Program-made: the position numbers and the translations under genes
NCBI GenBank assembly: GCA_019116455.1
Contig: DXBR01000042.1
Location: 7,541 to 71,540 of the forward strand
Direction of reading: 5' to 3'
Length of the DNA stretch: 64,000 nt
Source: Anaerobutyricum stercoris
GTDB taxonomy: Bacteria; Bacillota; Clostridia; Lachnospirales; Lachnospiraceae
Notes under the pieces: generated by a model
What the model was told of the DNA's origin: nothing
The model's database searches: none
Seen by the model: the letters and a program-made list of their open reading frames with translations, nothing else
Part shown: positions 26,368 to 34,879 of the stretch, piece by piece
Position numbering within the stretch: position 1 is the stretch's first letter
Layout: each line of letters starts with the position of its first letter

Positions 26368-27693
26368 TCAGCGGATCTTCCGGCACTCAGTATAATACCT
26401 CTTATCCTGCGCATGTCCCATGGAAAAGGTTTTTCTCGGCAGTGCCCCGTCATCCTTCACTGATGGAAAAAGTTCCTCTTTCTTCATATCCGGCAGCAAA
26501 AATCCGATACTTCCTTCCTCTTTCGAAAGAGCAAGCACTGTATCCGCCCCATGAATGTAATCCATACTGATCGGATGTTCTTTCTGGTAACTATCCAGAA
26601 AATTCTGCAGACTTCCCACCGTCAACTTGGAAGAAGTCTTCGTGATGATCGCACTGTGACGAACGCCATCCCGGACGATCTCCATTTTCTGCAGATGTTC
26701 CGATACATTTTCTTCTTCAAAAACAAGTCCTAGTTTCTCTGTCATCTCCGCCATCATACTGTCTACATCGGCCTGACTGACAATTCGGTGAATGGCCTCA
26801 AACTCCAGCGCCGGACTGTGGAGGTTGACGATCTCCGCCAGCGCATATCTGGCTGGATGCTGTGAAAAATTTTTTTCCGGATACGCCTCCTTCAGCTGCT
26901 CATAAAATGCTTTGGCCGACGCCAGTGAATGATTGCCGTCACCCACAGCAAAGACCAGAGCCGACAGGTTATGCTGCCGTTCAGACGCTTCTGACGCAGC
27001 ACAGTCTGCTGCACCGCTGATCGCCTGACCGGGTGTTTCCGTCATCTGCCCTGCTGCCAGGGCGTCAAGAGCCTCCAAAATCCTTCTCTGCTCTTTTTCT
27101 TCAAGAAGGTATCCCCGCAGATGGCCTCCCCCCTGCATCAGATCAAAGTCATAGAGGAGCTTTTCCTCTTTCCGATACATGTAGCAAGGTTCTATGACCG
27201 TCCGGTTCTTATCATCAATGAGAAGCATGATGTGCGGCAGTTCCAGCGGCGCATTCTGGCGGACACGGATTCTGGGCGGGATCCGCTCTTCCACCGTGGC
27301 TTCCGTGGCTCTCACAAGAGAATTGCTTCCTTTGTGATAATCATACTGCGCAAGGTCAATGCACCCCATAATGCCGGCGCGCATTTTTCCGCTACTGTCC
27401 GTTCTCTCCACATAAATCATCGCATTTTCATACCTGTCAAACAAATCGTCCGAAAGATACCGGTCCATGGAACGGTGAATCTCCTCCAGTTTTTCTTTCT
27501 CCTGCGGGCCGTCCAGATATACTTCCGGCAGAATCATCCGCAGGGTAGACGGTGCTTCGCCGACAATCCTTTCCGTCTCTTCCCAGTATTCCGGCTCGCT
27601 GGTAAACTGGTCGCAGGCGATCACAGACCACCGGGACATATCGGTTCCGTTTTTTGGCAGCAGAATATCTGCCGGATAAAATGCTTGGTTCAT
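26368..27693 (-). CDS. DUF1015-family protein
   Basis: The 441-residue protein matches the DUF1015 (COG4198) layout. It begins NQAFYPADILLPKNGTDMSRWSVIACDQ, has a central YDFDLMQGGGHLRGYLLEE region, and contains FAVGDGNHSLASAKAFYEQL, a highly conserved His/Ser-rich motif, before FEAIHRIV. It looks cytoplasmic. The function is unknown. It has sometimes been found beside serine-biosynthesis genes, but not here. GAGAGGAG precedes ATG 27693. It is cotranscribed with the DUF1638 gene 51 bases upstream. Confidence 0.85.
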   Translation of the reverse strand: MNQAFYPADILLPKNGTDMSRWSVIACDQFTSEPEYWEETERIVGEAPSTLRMILPEVYLDGPQEKEKLEEIHRSMDRYLSDDLFDRYENAMIYVERTDSSGKMRAGIMGCIDLAQYDYHKGSNSLVRATEATVEERIPPRIRVRQNAPLELPHIMLLIDDKNRTVIEPCYMYRKEEKLLYDFDLMQGGGHLRGYLLEEKEQRRILEALDALAAGQMTETPGQAISGAADCAASEASERQHNLSALVFAVGDGNHSLASAKAFYEQLKEAYPEKNFSQHPARYALAEIVNLHSPALEFEAIHRIVSQADVDSMMAEMTEKLGLVFEEENVSEHLQKMEIVRDGVRHSAIITKTSSKLTVGSLQNFLDSYQKEHPISMDYIHGADTVLALSKEEGSIGFLLPDMKKEELFPSVKDDGALPRKTFSMGHAQDKRYYTECRKIR

Positions 27694-27744
27694 TTTGCTT
27701 TCTCCTCTCTTTTTTCTCCCGCACCTGCGGAGCATTGCGGTATC

Positions 27745-28440
27745 CTACTTTTCCTCCTCCGATGGAATAAAATCCTGAAAACGCATTTTACTGTGGGGCG
27801 GATAAATCACCACCTTATCTTGTTTCTGCAGATCTTCTATATCCTGCAGCAGGTAATCCCGAAGCCAGCCCTGTTCTCCCTTGACAGAAAGCGGTTTCAG
27901 CCCGAAATCCTCCGCGATCTTCTTTCCTTTTTCTACAAATGCTCTGTAATCCGGACGCCCCGTATCAATGAGCGTCAGGTACTCATACCCCTGAAATATC
28001 TCGCGATAGATCGCATCGGCCATCTCCTGCCCGTACATTTCCACCGCATCCTTATATTCCTTGTGAAGATTTGCTTCTCCCTGCAGCCATCCTTCTGTCA
28101 GAAAATATCCTCGTTTTGTCTTATCAAGCTCCCGGCGTCTTTCTGCCGATCCAAGCAGCAGAGTGATACAATCGTCCGCCTTTGGCATGACTGTCTCGTA
28201 ATCTCCTGTTACAAGGCCCTCTACCACATTGCCGCAGAGGCCGAAACACAGGAGGAGCCTCTCAATACCTTTTCCTTCCAGCAGCCGCATCTGTTCCCTC
28301 ACCGCCTCCTGCAGGCGGGACGTGGTATTATGAAGTCCGGATGGAACATACAAAATCACGTCAATCTTTGCGGGCTCCTGCCCGAGGATATGCGAAATCT
28401 CTTTCTCCAGCGTTTTACAGGCAATTAATGCTGTTCTCAT
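27745..28440 (-). CDS. DUF1638-family protein
   Basis: The 231-residue protein starts RTALIACKTLEKEI and has LLLCFGLCGN, MPKADDCITLLLGS and FLTEGWLQG, the conserved Cys/Asp motifs of DUF1638. Members are known in methanogens and acetogens near corrinoid methyltransferase genes, which suggests a role with a cobamide or metal. That is family knowledge, and nothing here proves it. I chose ATG 28440 behind GGGAGG. A TTG one codon earlier is possible. It lies between the ABC-F and DUF1015 genes in one direction. Confidence 0.82.
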   Translation of the reverse strand: MRTALIACKTLEKEISHILGQEPAKIDVILYVPSGLHNTTSRLQEAVREQMRLLEGKGIERLLLCFGLCGNVVEGLVTGDYETVMPKADDCITLLLGSAERRRELDKTKRGYFLTEGWLQGEANLHKEYKDAVEMYGQEMADAIYREIFQGYEYLTLIDTGRPDYRAFVEKGKKIAEDFGLKPLSVKGEQGWLRDYLLQDIEDLQKQDKVVIYPPHSKMRFQDFIPSEEEK

Positions 28441-28512
28441 CAAATCTGCCTCCCTGCGGTCATTCCTATAGAATCTGTTTTTCCTTCTGTTATTTTCTTC
28501 CGACCGCCGTCT

Positions 28513-30360
28513 TCATTGTCTTCCTTTTCGCTGTTCCTCAATCCGCTCCGCCAGGTCATTGAGATAAACCCAGCGTTCCATTTTCTCATCCAGCTGCTTC
28601 TGAACAGATTCTTTTTCCTGTACCCATTCATTGAGTTTGACAAAGTTGGTGGCATTCTTTGCAATTTCCGCCTCAATGGTCTCCATCCGGCTTTCCAGTG
28701 CCTCGATATCTTCATCAATGGTGTCAAACTCTTTCTGCTCCGCGAAGGTAAACCGCAGTTTTTCGGTGGCAGGGTCACGGTAACGTTTTTTCTTTGCACT
28801 GCCGCCGGTTCCTTTTTCGCCGGAACCTGCTCTGTCTACGCTTTCCGCCGCATTCCCGTTCCATCCGCTTTCTTCTCCGTCCTCCCGCTGTTTCCTTTTC
28901 TCCATGTAATCGGTATAGCCGCCTTCGTAAATACGAATCTGCCCATCCTCAAAGGATGCGATCCTGTCGGAAATCCGGTCAAGAAAATACCGGTCGTGAG
29001 AAACCACTATGACGATTCCCGGAAAATTATCAAGAAATCCTTCCAGCACCTGCAGCGTCGCAATATCAAGATCATTGGTCGGCTCATCCAATATCAGTAC
29101 GTTAGGCGCTTCCATAAGCACCTTGAGAAGATACAGTCTTCTTCTCTCGCCGCCGGAAATCTTGGCGATAGGCGCATACTGCATATCCGGACTGAACAGG
29201 AATCTCTCCAGCATCCGGGACGCCGAAATGCGCCCGTCGGACGTCTGAATATATTCGGCCGCATCGCGGATATAGTCGATGACCCGCTGCTGTTCGTCCA
29301 TGACCTCGCACTCCTGGGCAAAGTATCCGATTTTAATGGTCTCGCCCCAGACGATCGTTCCTGTGTCCGGCTCTTCTTTTCCTGCCAGCAGACGCATCAG
29401 CGTCGATTTACCGCAGCCGTTGACTCCCACAAAACCGATACGTTCATATCTTCGAAAAATGTAAGAAAAATCTGAAAACAGCTGCCTGCCTCCGTACCCT
29501 TTGGACACATTTTCAAGCTCTATGGTCTTTTTACCAAGTCTCGTGCCGACCACTTCCATCTCTACCTGACGGGCACTCTGAGGAGCATCCATATTTTTCA
29601 GACGCTCGAACCTTTCCAGCCTTGCCTTCTGCTTCGTGCTCCTGGCTCTGGCGCCCCGCATCACCCACTGAAGCTCCACCCGCAGGATGCTCTGGCGTTT
29701 TCTCTCGGCGGCCTGGGCCATCTCCTCTTTCTCTGCCTTTCTTTCCAGATACCCGGAATAGCCGGACATGTAGCTGTAAACCTTTCCCTTATCCACTTCC
29801 CAGATCTGGTTAGTCACACGGTCAAGGAAATACCGGTCGTGGGTTACCAGCAGCAGCACGCCTTTGTAACGTGATAAATACTTTTCCAGCCAATCCGCCA
29901 TAAAGTTATCCAGGTGGTTGGTCGGCTCATCCAGGATCAGCACGTCATTGCTCTGCAGCAGCACCTTGCAGAGAGCCGCCCGCTTCTTCTGACCGCCGGA
30001 AAGCTCCCGAAGCTCCTGTCCGTGATCATACAATTCCAGAGCGTTGAGCATGGACTTAGCCTCGCTCTCAAAGGCATAATCTTCTCCTGCATCCTCACAT
30101 ACATAAGAAAGCACACTGCCTTTCTCCGGAAAATCCGGATTCTGCGGCAGCCATCCCACAGTCAGGCCTCTGGAAAAGATAATCGTTCCGCTGTCCGGCT
30201 CCTCATCTCCTGCCAGCATGCGCAGCAGCGTTGATTTGCCCGTGCCGTTTACTCCGATGATTCCAATCTTATCGCCCGCATCCACGCTGCACGACAGATC
30301 ATCAAGAACCATCCGGTCGCCGTACAGCTTGGAAATATGTTCCACATTTATTACACTCAT
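28513..30360 (-). CDS. ABC-F family ATPase (Uup-like)
   Basis: The 615-residue protein has two ABC ATPase domains with Walker A GVNGTGKSTLL and GVNGCGKSTLM, signatures LSGGQKKRAALCK and ISGGERRRLYLL, and Walker B LILDEPTNHLD and LILDEPTNDLD. The linker between them is the ABC-F type arm (PtIM). A long C-terminal coiled coil (about 510-615) is like that of Uup, a ribosome and DNA-repair linked ABC-F. There are no membrane segments. It is not a transporter. GGAGG precedes ATG 30360. About 300 bases to the tRNA gene hold a terminator and no other gene. Confidence 0.93.
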   Translation of the reverse strand: MSVINVEHISKLYGDRMVLDDLSCSVDAGDKIGIIGVNGTGKSTLLRMLAGDEEPDSGTIIFSRGLTVGWLPQNPDFPEKGSVLSYVCEDAGEDYAFESEAKSMLNALELYDHGQELRELSGGQKKRAALCKVLLQSNDVLILDEPTNHLDNFMADWLEKYLSRYKGVLLLVTHDRYFLDRVTNQIWEVDKGKVYSYMSGYSGYLERKAEKEEMAQAAERKRQSILRVELQWVMRGARARSTKQKARLERFERLKNMDAPQSARQVEMEVVGTRLGKKTIELENVSKGYGGRQLFSDFSYIFRRYERIGFVGVNGCGKSTLMRLLAGKEEPDTGTIVWGETIKIGYFAQECEVMDEQQRVIDYIRDAAEYIQTSDGRISASRMLERFLFSPDMQYAPIAKISGGERRRLYLLKVLMEAPNVLILDEPTNDLDIATLQVLEGFLDNFPGIVIVVSHDRYFLDRISDRIASFEDGQIRIYEGGYTDYMEKRKQREDGEESGWNGNAAESVDRAGSGEKGTGGSAKKKRYRDPATEKLRFTFAEQKEFDTIDEDIEALESRMETIEAEIAKNATNFVKLNEWVQEKESVQKQLDEKMERWVYLNDLAERIEEQRKGRQ

Positions 30361-30666
30361 GAAAAACCTCCGGTTTTCTCTCGTTGTTTCTCTTGTCATT
30401 TCCTCAAATCATCTCCGCACGAAAGTACGGAAAACAAAATCAGGCATAAGTATAACACAAATCCGCCTTTTTGGATACCGGATTTCCTGTCCTTCGACCG
30501 TAATCCCATAACGACACTGTGAATTTGACGTCCATTTTGCCACGTAAACGATCCGTTTCTTTTTTCATCCGCGACTCTTTCCGCTCTGGGATGTTGTGCC
30601 GCTCTTCTTTGCCTGCACAACGCCTTGTCTACTTATTTTGGCTGAAAACGGAGATTTCCGCGGAAC

Positions 30667-30702
30667 AAAAAAAATAAGAACCACATCTCTGTGATTCTTA
30701 TT
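30667..30702 (-). terminator. Terminator after tRNA-Leu
   Basis: On the minus strand AATAAGAA-t-CAC, a short loop and GTG-g-TTCTTATT are followed by TTTTTTTT. The stem starts seven bases after the tRNA 3' end. Confidence 0.9.
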
Positions 30703-30708
30703 CGCTAG

Positions 30709-30793
30709 TGCAGACGACGGGACTTGAACCCGTACCCAGTTAGCCCGGACTAGATCCTTAGTCTAGCGCGTATGCCAATTCCGCCACGTCTGC
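30709..30793 (-). tRNA. tRNA-Leu with anticodon AAG
   Basis: The 85-base cloverleaf reads on the minus strand. Acceptor GCAGACG pairs with CGTCTGC, with A73 and no encoded CCA. The D arm is GCG/CGC, and the anticodon stem CTAGA/TCTAG holds loop CTAAGGA. A long variable arm (CCGG/CTGG) identifies a class II tRNA, and the T arm ACGGG-TTCAAGT-CCCGT is standard. U33 and G37 frame anticodon AAG (decodes CUU). A34 is unusual for bacterial tRNA-Leu and would normally be deaminated to inosine. G36-G37 fits TrmD recognition. It has its own promoter and terminator. Confidence 0.95.
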
Positions 30794-30843
30794 ATGTATT
30801 CTGTTGTGTTGATGTTTTGTTCTCTCTCTCACCAACGAAACTC

Positions 30844-30872
30844 ATTATAGCACCACTTTCCGGATAATGCAA
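30844..30872 (-). promoter_or_regulatory. Promoter of tRNA-Leu
   Basis: TTGCAT (30872-30867), a 17-base spacer and TATAAT (30849-30844) lie about 50 bases upstream of the mature tRNA. Confidence 0.8.
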
Positions 30873-31096
30873 GTACTTTTTTTAATTTTTTTCAAAAAAA
30901 TATATTGTTTGTTCTTCTGACACAATTTCACTGTTTTTTCCCAGGTATTTACAGTAAAACGGAGAGGCTTTCTCATTGTTTCATCATAGCTTTCTCTTTC
31001 CTGACGAAACGAAAAGGCCCCTCTGTTTTATTTTATGTTTCTTCCGCCGGCAGTATCTTTGCCAGTCAGCCTCTGGCATGACAGTCAATCATCTTC

Positions 31097-32068
31097 CTAC
31101 TCCTGGCTGTTCAGCTCTCTGTCAGAGAAATCCCATTTTCCGGTGTTCCGGTTCTGTGTTCCGGTCGTATCGCCCGATCCGGTGGTTCCGTAATCATCTG
31201 TGCGGTCTGAAGCCGTTGTCCGTTCTGAGGCATCCGTCTCGTCCGTCTCCGTTGTCCGTCCAGTTTCATCGGTCTTGTCCGCCTCCGTTGTCCGTCCGGT
31301 TTCACCGGTCTTGTCCGTTTCCGTTGTCCCGTTTTTGGTGGAATACTCCGATGTGGAAGCAGAATTCTTGTTTTTCTTCCCGCTCTCCGTACTCTTTTCG
31401 CGGACGCTGCTGTAGTCGTTAAAATACTGAGGGTCAGCCGTAATATACAGACCGTCCGTTGTTATAAACGCCGAATCACCTTTCTCTGTCTGTACCTTTG
31501 CCTTGACCTGTATCTTATCTCCCACATAGACGGCTCCCGCCACATTATCCGCATCAAAATCCGCCCATTTTCTCAGACGTACTCCCGATGAACTGATATA
31601 CGTGATAGCAAGATACCCTTCCATCTCCGTGTAACTGATCAGCGGCTGCGCATGGGTGATATCGGCGCTCAGATACGTGCCGTCATCCAGCTTGTAGTAG
31701 GTCTGTCCTTTGTAGCTTCCTCTCTGTTTGGCGTGCACGATTTGTCCGCTCACAAGCATTTTGGAAGCGTCCGTCTTCTCACCGGGAACCGGATTAGCCC
31801 ACAGCCCCAGCGGAGGCACCTCACATATCATCACATAACATGCTTTAAACCGGCTGTCCATCTTCAGATATTCCGGCGATTTTTTTTGTTCCTCTGTTGA
31901 CTCAAGCCCGGATACCACTTCCGGTCCCGTATAGGTCTGGTTGTCTAAAAATGCTCCAAACCCAAACACAAATCCAACCGTCGCCGCCACAAGCAGCAAC
32001 GAAATCGCCATGGAAAACAGCGGACTCTGAAATAGTCCTGATTTTCTCGTCCGTTTTACGCGTTTCAT
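31097..32068 (-). CDS. Single-pass membrane protein with SH3-like part and Thr/Asp/Glu-rich tail
   Basis: The 323-residue protein has a basic N-terminus (MKRVKRTRKSG), one membrane segment at about 18-37, and an extracytoplasmic part with two SH3-like stretches (VPGEKTDASKMLVSGQIVHAKQRGSYKGQTYYKLDDGTYLSADI and ISSSGVRLRKWADFDADNVAGAVYVGDKIQVKAKVQ-like). After about residue 210 the tail is low-complexity with 12-residue tandem repeats rich in Thr, Asp and Glu. It likely sits at the wall. GGAGG precedes ATG 32068. No enzyme motif was seen. I do not recognise it more precisely. Confidence 0.7.
   Translation of the reverse strand: MKRVKRTRKSGLFQSPLFSMAISLLLVAATVGFVFGFGAFLDNQTYTGPEVVSGLESTEEQKKSPEYLKMDSRFKACYVMICEVPPLGLWANPVPGEKTDASKMLVSGQIVHAKQRGSYKGQTYYKLDDGTYLSADITHAQPLISYTEMEGYLAITYISSSGVRLRKWADFDADNVAGAVYVGDKIQVKAKVQTEKGDSAFITTDGLYITADPQYFNDYSSVREKSTESGKKNKNSASTSEYSTKNGTTETDKTGETGRTTEADKTDETGRTTETDETDASERTTASDRTDDYGTTGSGDTTGTQNRNTGKWDFSDRELNSQE
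31200..31330 (-). repeat. 36-bp tandem repeats in the envelope-protein tail
   Basis: Near-identical units at 31236-31271 and 31272-31307, with partial copies on both sides, encode 12-residue repeats such as TDETGRTTETDE. The period equals that of the ftsK linker repeat, but the sequences are unrelated. Confidence 0.85.
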
Positions 32069-32224
32069 AGAATCCTCCTAACTATACATCAGCATTATAC
32101 CACAGGAAAACCCAAAATACCAACGGCGTTTCCCGGACGCTTTTTCCCGCACCTGGCTTGTTTTTTGCCAATACAGTCTGTCCTCGCAAAGAACGGCCTT
32201 CTTTGCAGGCACTCCTGACTATCT

Positions 32225-33304
32225 CTACCGGTCATACTGATCCAGATTATATCTCTCTATTAATGAAGTCAGCTGAGAAACATATGTACTGCTGGTTGCG
32301 TATCCGCCGTTTTTGATGATCGTCAGCTGCTTTTTATAGCTGTTTGTGGATGTCAGTCCTGCATACCTGTAGGAATAACCGTCTCTTGCATTTACCAGAT
32401 AAGCGGAATGATCTGCCACTGACTGTTCTACACAGGAGTATTTCCGGAAAGGAGCGCTGATGGTCACATGTTTTCCGCCATATTCCTCTCCTGTATTGAT
32501 AGTAACACTGCTGTATCCATCCCATACGGAACCGCTCCAGGTATTTCCGGATAAATTGGTCTTCATACCAAAAAGGTTATTGCCCTTCTGCGCCAGCTCT
32601 GATTTACCCCAGCCGCTTTCCAGAATTGCCTGAGCCAGCGTTACAGAAGCAAGAACACCGCTCTTCTTATAATCTGCCTGCGCAATCGGTCCCATGGTCT
32701 GAATAAACTGCGTTGTTGACATATTGGCAAAAGCAGCAGCCGTCATTCCACCGGTCTGAGGAGCTGCCGGCACTTCTGCAGGCGCGCTGTTGGTCGTGGT
32801 CTCCGGTTCGGTGATATAAACAGCTTTTTTCTTTTTCTTGTATTCATAATTGAATCCGAAGCCTTCCTCAAAAAGCGCTCTTGCAGGAACAACGAGCGTC
32901 TTTTTTCCGTTAAACTTCACAAAAAACGGAGCCACGCTGATTTTTTTCTTCACTCCATTCACTTTCATTTTTTTCTTGCCGACAAACAGTTTTACTTTTG
33001 TTCCCTCATAAGAAAGTACTAATTTCCCTGATGACTTATTGTATTTTGCGTTCATCTGCGGGCCTCTCTTCACAAGACAGGCTTTGTACGGAATCATGAT
33101 GCTTCCGTCAATGAGAACGCCGGTCTTTTTCTTTGTATTGACCTGCCTGCTGTTATAATATACCGTGTAGGAAGAGCCGCTGTAATTGTAGGTTCTGCTT
33201 CCTTTCTGATATGTAGTAGCCGCCGACGCTCCAACCGGCGCGGCAATCATTACAAAAGCCAGCAAAAAAATTACTAATCTCTTAAGTTTCGTTACATGTT
33301 GCAT
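32225..33304 (-). CDS. Exported glucosaminidase (GH73-type) with N-terminal copper-amine-oxidase-like domain
   Basis: The 359-residue protein has a signal peptide ending near ASA, then a lysine-rich segment resembling the Cu_amine_oxidN1 wall-associated domain (GSIMIPYKACLVKRGP, VVPARALFEEGFGF). A C-terminal GH73 domain follows with AQAILESGWGKSELAQKGNNLFGMK, where the Glu is the catalytic acid. It likely cuts peptidoglycan glycan chains during growth or division. AAGGAGGAG precedes ATG 33304. It stands alone downstream of the rplT terminator. Confidence 0.88.
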   Translation of the reverse strand: MQHVTKLKRLVIFLLAFVMIAAPVGASAATTYQKGSRTYNYSGSSYTVYYNSRQVNTKKKTGVLIDGSIMIPYKACLVKRGPQMNAKYNKSSGKLVLSYEGTKVKLFVGKKKMKVNGVKKKISVAPFFVKFNGKKTLVVPARALFEEGFGFNYEYKKKKKAVYITEPETTTNSAPAEVPAAPQTGGMTAAAFANMSTTQFIQTMGPIAQADYKKSGVLASVTLAQAILESGWGKSELAQKGNNLFGMKTNLSGNTWSGSVWDGYSSVTINTGEEYGGKHVTISAPFRKYSCVEQSVADHSAYLVNARDGYSYRYAGLTSTNSYKKQLTIIKNGGYATSSTYVSQLTSLIERYNLDQYDR

Positions 33305-33370
33305 TACAATCTCCTCCTTTTTGAAATAAAAATTTAATGTTATTTAATGAATGGACTGTTTTTTTGTAAA

Positions 33371-33403
33371 GAAAAAAGACCAGTAAACTTTCGTTTACTG
33401 ATC
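33371..33403 (-). terminator. Terminator of the infC-rpmI-rplT operon
   Basis: On the minus strand GATCAGTAAAC, a GAAA loop and GTTTACTGGTC are followed by TTTTTTC. This is a strong rho-independent terminator ten bases after the rplT stop. Confidence 0.95.
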
Positions 33404-33413
33404 TCATCCTTCA

Positions 33414-33770
33414 TTAGGCCACCTTGCTCTTTGCTAACTCTGCGAGGGCTGCAAATCCTGCCGGATCGCTGATTGCCATCTCAGAAAGCATTTTTCTGTT
33501 TACTTCCACGCCTGCTAATTTCAGACCGTGCATCATCTTGCTGTAGGAGATGCCGTTCATTCTTGCAGCTGCGTTGATACGTGCGATCCAGAGCTGTCTG
33601 AACTGTCTTTTTCTCTGTTTTCTTCCTGCGTAAGCGCTTGTTAAAGCTCTCATTACGGACTGTTTAGCAACTCTATACTGTTTGGAGCGTGCTCCTCTGT
33701 ATCCTTTCGCAAGTTTTAATGTTCTGTTATGTCTCTTCTTTGCGCCGATTGCGCCTTTTACTCTTGCCAT
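33414..33770 (-). CDS. rplT: Large-subunit ribosomal protein L20
   Basis: The 118-residue protein has the L20 start MARVKGAIGAKKRHNRTLKL and the conserved AGRKQRKRQFRQLWIARINAA segment. L20 binds 23S rRNA early in 50S assembly and, in Bacillota, represses its own operon through the leader RNA. It is the last gene of infC-rpmI-rplT. Confidence 0.98.
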   Translation of the reverse strand: MARVKGAIGAKKRHNRTLKLAKGYRGARSKQYRVAKQSVMRALTSAYAGRKQRKRQFRQLWIARINAAARMNGISYSKMMHGLKLAGVEVNRKMLSEMAISDPAGFAALAELAKSKVA

Positions 33771-33793
33771 AATTTACGTCCTCCTCTATACGA

Positions 33794-33991
33794 TTAAAGA
33801 TATGGTAAAATCTTCTTCATGTTCTTTGCGTTTGTCGGGTCTGTCACTGTAGACTTTCTCAGGTTTCTCTTTCTCTTCTGAGACTTCTTTGTTAAAATAT
33901 GGCTCTTATAAGCTTTCATTCTCTTTAACTGTCCAGTACCTGTTTTTTTGAAGCGCTTTGCAGCAGCTCTGCTTGTTTTCATTTTTGGCAT
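33794..33991 (-). CDS. rpmI: Large-subunit ribosomal protein L35
   Basis: The 65-residue basic protein MPKMKTSRAAAKRFKKTG is the usual L35 start, and the rest is Lys/Arg-rich. AGGAGG precedes the ATG. It lies between infC and rplT in the standard order. Confidence 0.98.
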   Translation of the reverse strand: MPKMKTSRAAAKRFKKTGTGQLKRMKAYKSHILTKKSQKRKRNLRKSTVTDPTNAKNMKKILPYL

Positions 33992-34024
33992 AATTAAGTC
34001 CTCCTAAATTGTTCTATATAAAAA

Positions 34025-34531
34025 TTAACGTTTTTCAGTTAAAAACATTGTCATGCTTCTTCCTTCAAACTTCGGCTGTTTGTCAACCACTGCGCAGTCA
34101 GAAAGCTGTGCGGCGAATTCATCAAGAATCACTTTGCTGGAATTCACATGCGCCAGTTCTCTTCCCCGGAAACGAAGGGTAACTTTAACTTTATCTCCTT
34201 TGGAAAGGAACTTTCTTGCCTGATTCACCTTGGTATTCAGATCATTGGTGTCAATATTCGGAGAAAGTCTCACCTCTTTGACGTCTATGGTCTTCTGTTT
34301 CTTTCTTGCTTCCTTTTCCTTGCGCGCAAGCTCATACCTGTATTTTCCGTAATCAATAATCTTACATACCGGCGGCTTTGCGTTGGGCGCGATCTTCACC
34401 AGGTCGAGCTCTGCCTCTCTGGCAATCTTCATGGCTTCCTTAGCGGACATGATACCGAGCTGTTCTCCGCTCTCGCTGATCAATCTGACTTCTCTGTCAC
34501 GCACCTGCTCATTAATCATCAAATCGTTAAT
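34025..34531 (-). CDS. infC: Translation initiation factor IF-3 with ATT start codon
   Basis: IF-3 prevents 30S-50S joining and checks the initiator tRNA. The 168-residue protein has the N-domain signature MINEQVRDREVRLISESGEQ and C-domain KVTLRFRGRELAH. The start is set by GGAGG nine bases before ATT (34531), giving an N-terminus (M)NDLMINEQ. The first in-frame ATG (34519) lies 21 bases from that site, too far. A rare AUU start is the classic autoregulation device of infC in other bacteria. The long 5' extension seen upstream has no support. Confidence 0.93.
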   Translation of the reverse strand: MNDLMINEQVRDREVRLISESGEQLGIMSAKEAMKIAREAELDLVKIAPNAKPPVCKIIDYGKYRYELARKEKEARKKQKTIDVKEVRLSPNIDTNDLNTKVNQARKFLSKGDKVKVTLRFRGRELAHVNSSKVILDEFAAQLSDCAVVDKQPKFEGRSMTMFLTEKR

Positions 34532-34873
34532 TGTCGTACACCTCCATAAACCCTCATATAAATAAGAATCACCGTGTTGATACACATTTTGTTCGGCGGC
34601 ATCCGCCTTGCGGCTGCATGCCGGCCTATATTAGCGCAGCATAATTATCTATATAATAATGAATGCCGCTCTATACTCAGTTATTTCCATTTTATCAATA
34701 AAAAATGGATAGCAACAAAGACTATCCACCGCATATCAAAAATAATCTGTTCCACAGTCCTGTCACGGACGAAGGAACCAATCACCTTATTACGATATTA
34801 ACCCGAGTCACCAGTGTGCTGAGGTGAGAGTGGATACTCTGCTTTGTTCTCACTGTCGTCTTAACGAACAACC
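34532..34873 (-). promoter_or_regulatory. infC-rpmI-rplT leader, L20-type autoregulatory RNA
   Basis: About 340 bases lie between the promoter and infC. The RNA begins with structured sequence containing GTATCCACTCTCACCTCAGC, as in L20-type leaders I know from Bacillota, followed by an internal terminator (34728-34700). A further GC-rich hairpin near 34590-34620 lies before the infC site. The arrangement fits L20-controlled premature termination. No peptide gene is seen in this stretch. Confidence 0.7.
34700..34728 (-). terminator. Internal terminator in the infC leader
   Basis: TGGATAG, a nine-base loop and CTATCCA are followed by TTTTTT. It sits about 145 bases after the promoter and about 170 before infC, where an attenuator would act. 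Confidence 0.85.
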
Positions 34874-34879
34874 TCAACT

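Noticed and set aside
27121..28428. Plus-strand open frame of about 435 codons opposite the DUF1015 and DUF1638 genes
   Set aside because: It is antisense to two recognised genes, has a composition typical of a shadow frame, no ribosome binding site and no recognisable domain.
30361..30666. A short minus-strand open frame upstream of the ABC-F gene as a leader peptide
   Set aside because: The frame lacks a ribosome binding site, and the ABC-F is Uup-like rather than an antibiotic-induced type. The stretch holds only the tRNA terminator and small hairpins.
34532..34585. N-terminal extension of IF-3 from 34585
   Set aside because: It runs through the GGAGG ribosome binding site and has no start signal. 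The IF-3 domain begins after the ATT start.
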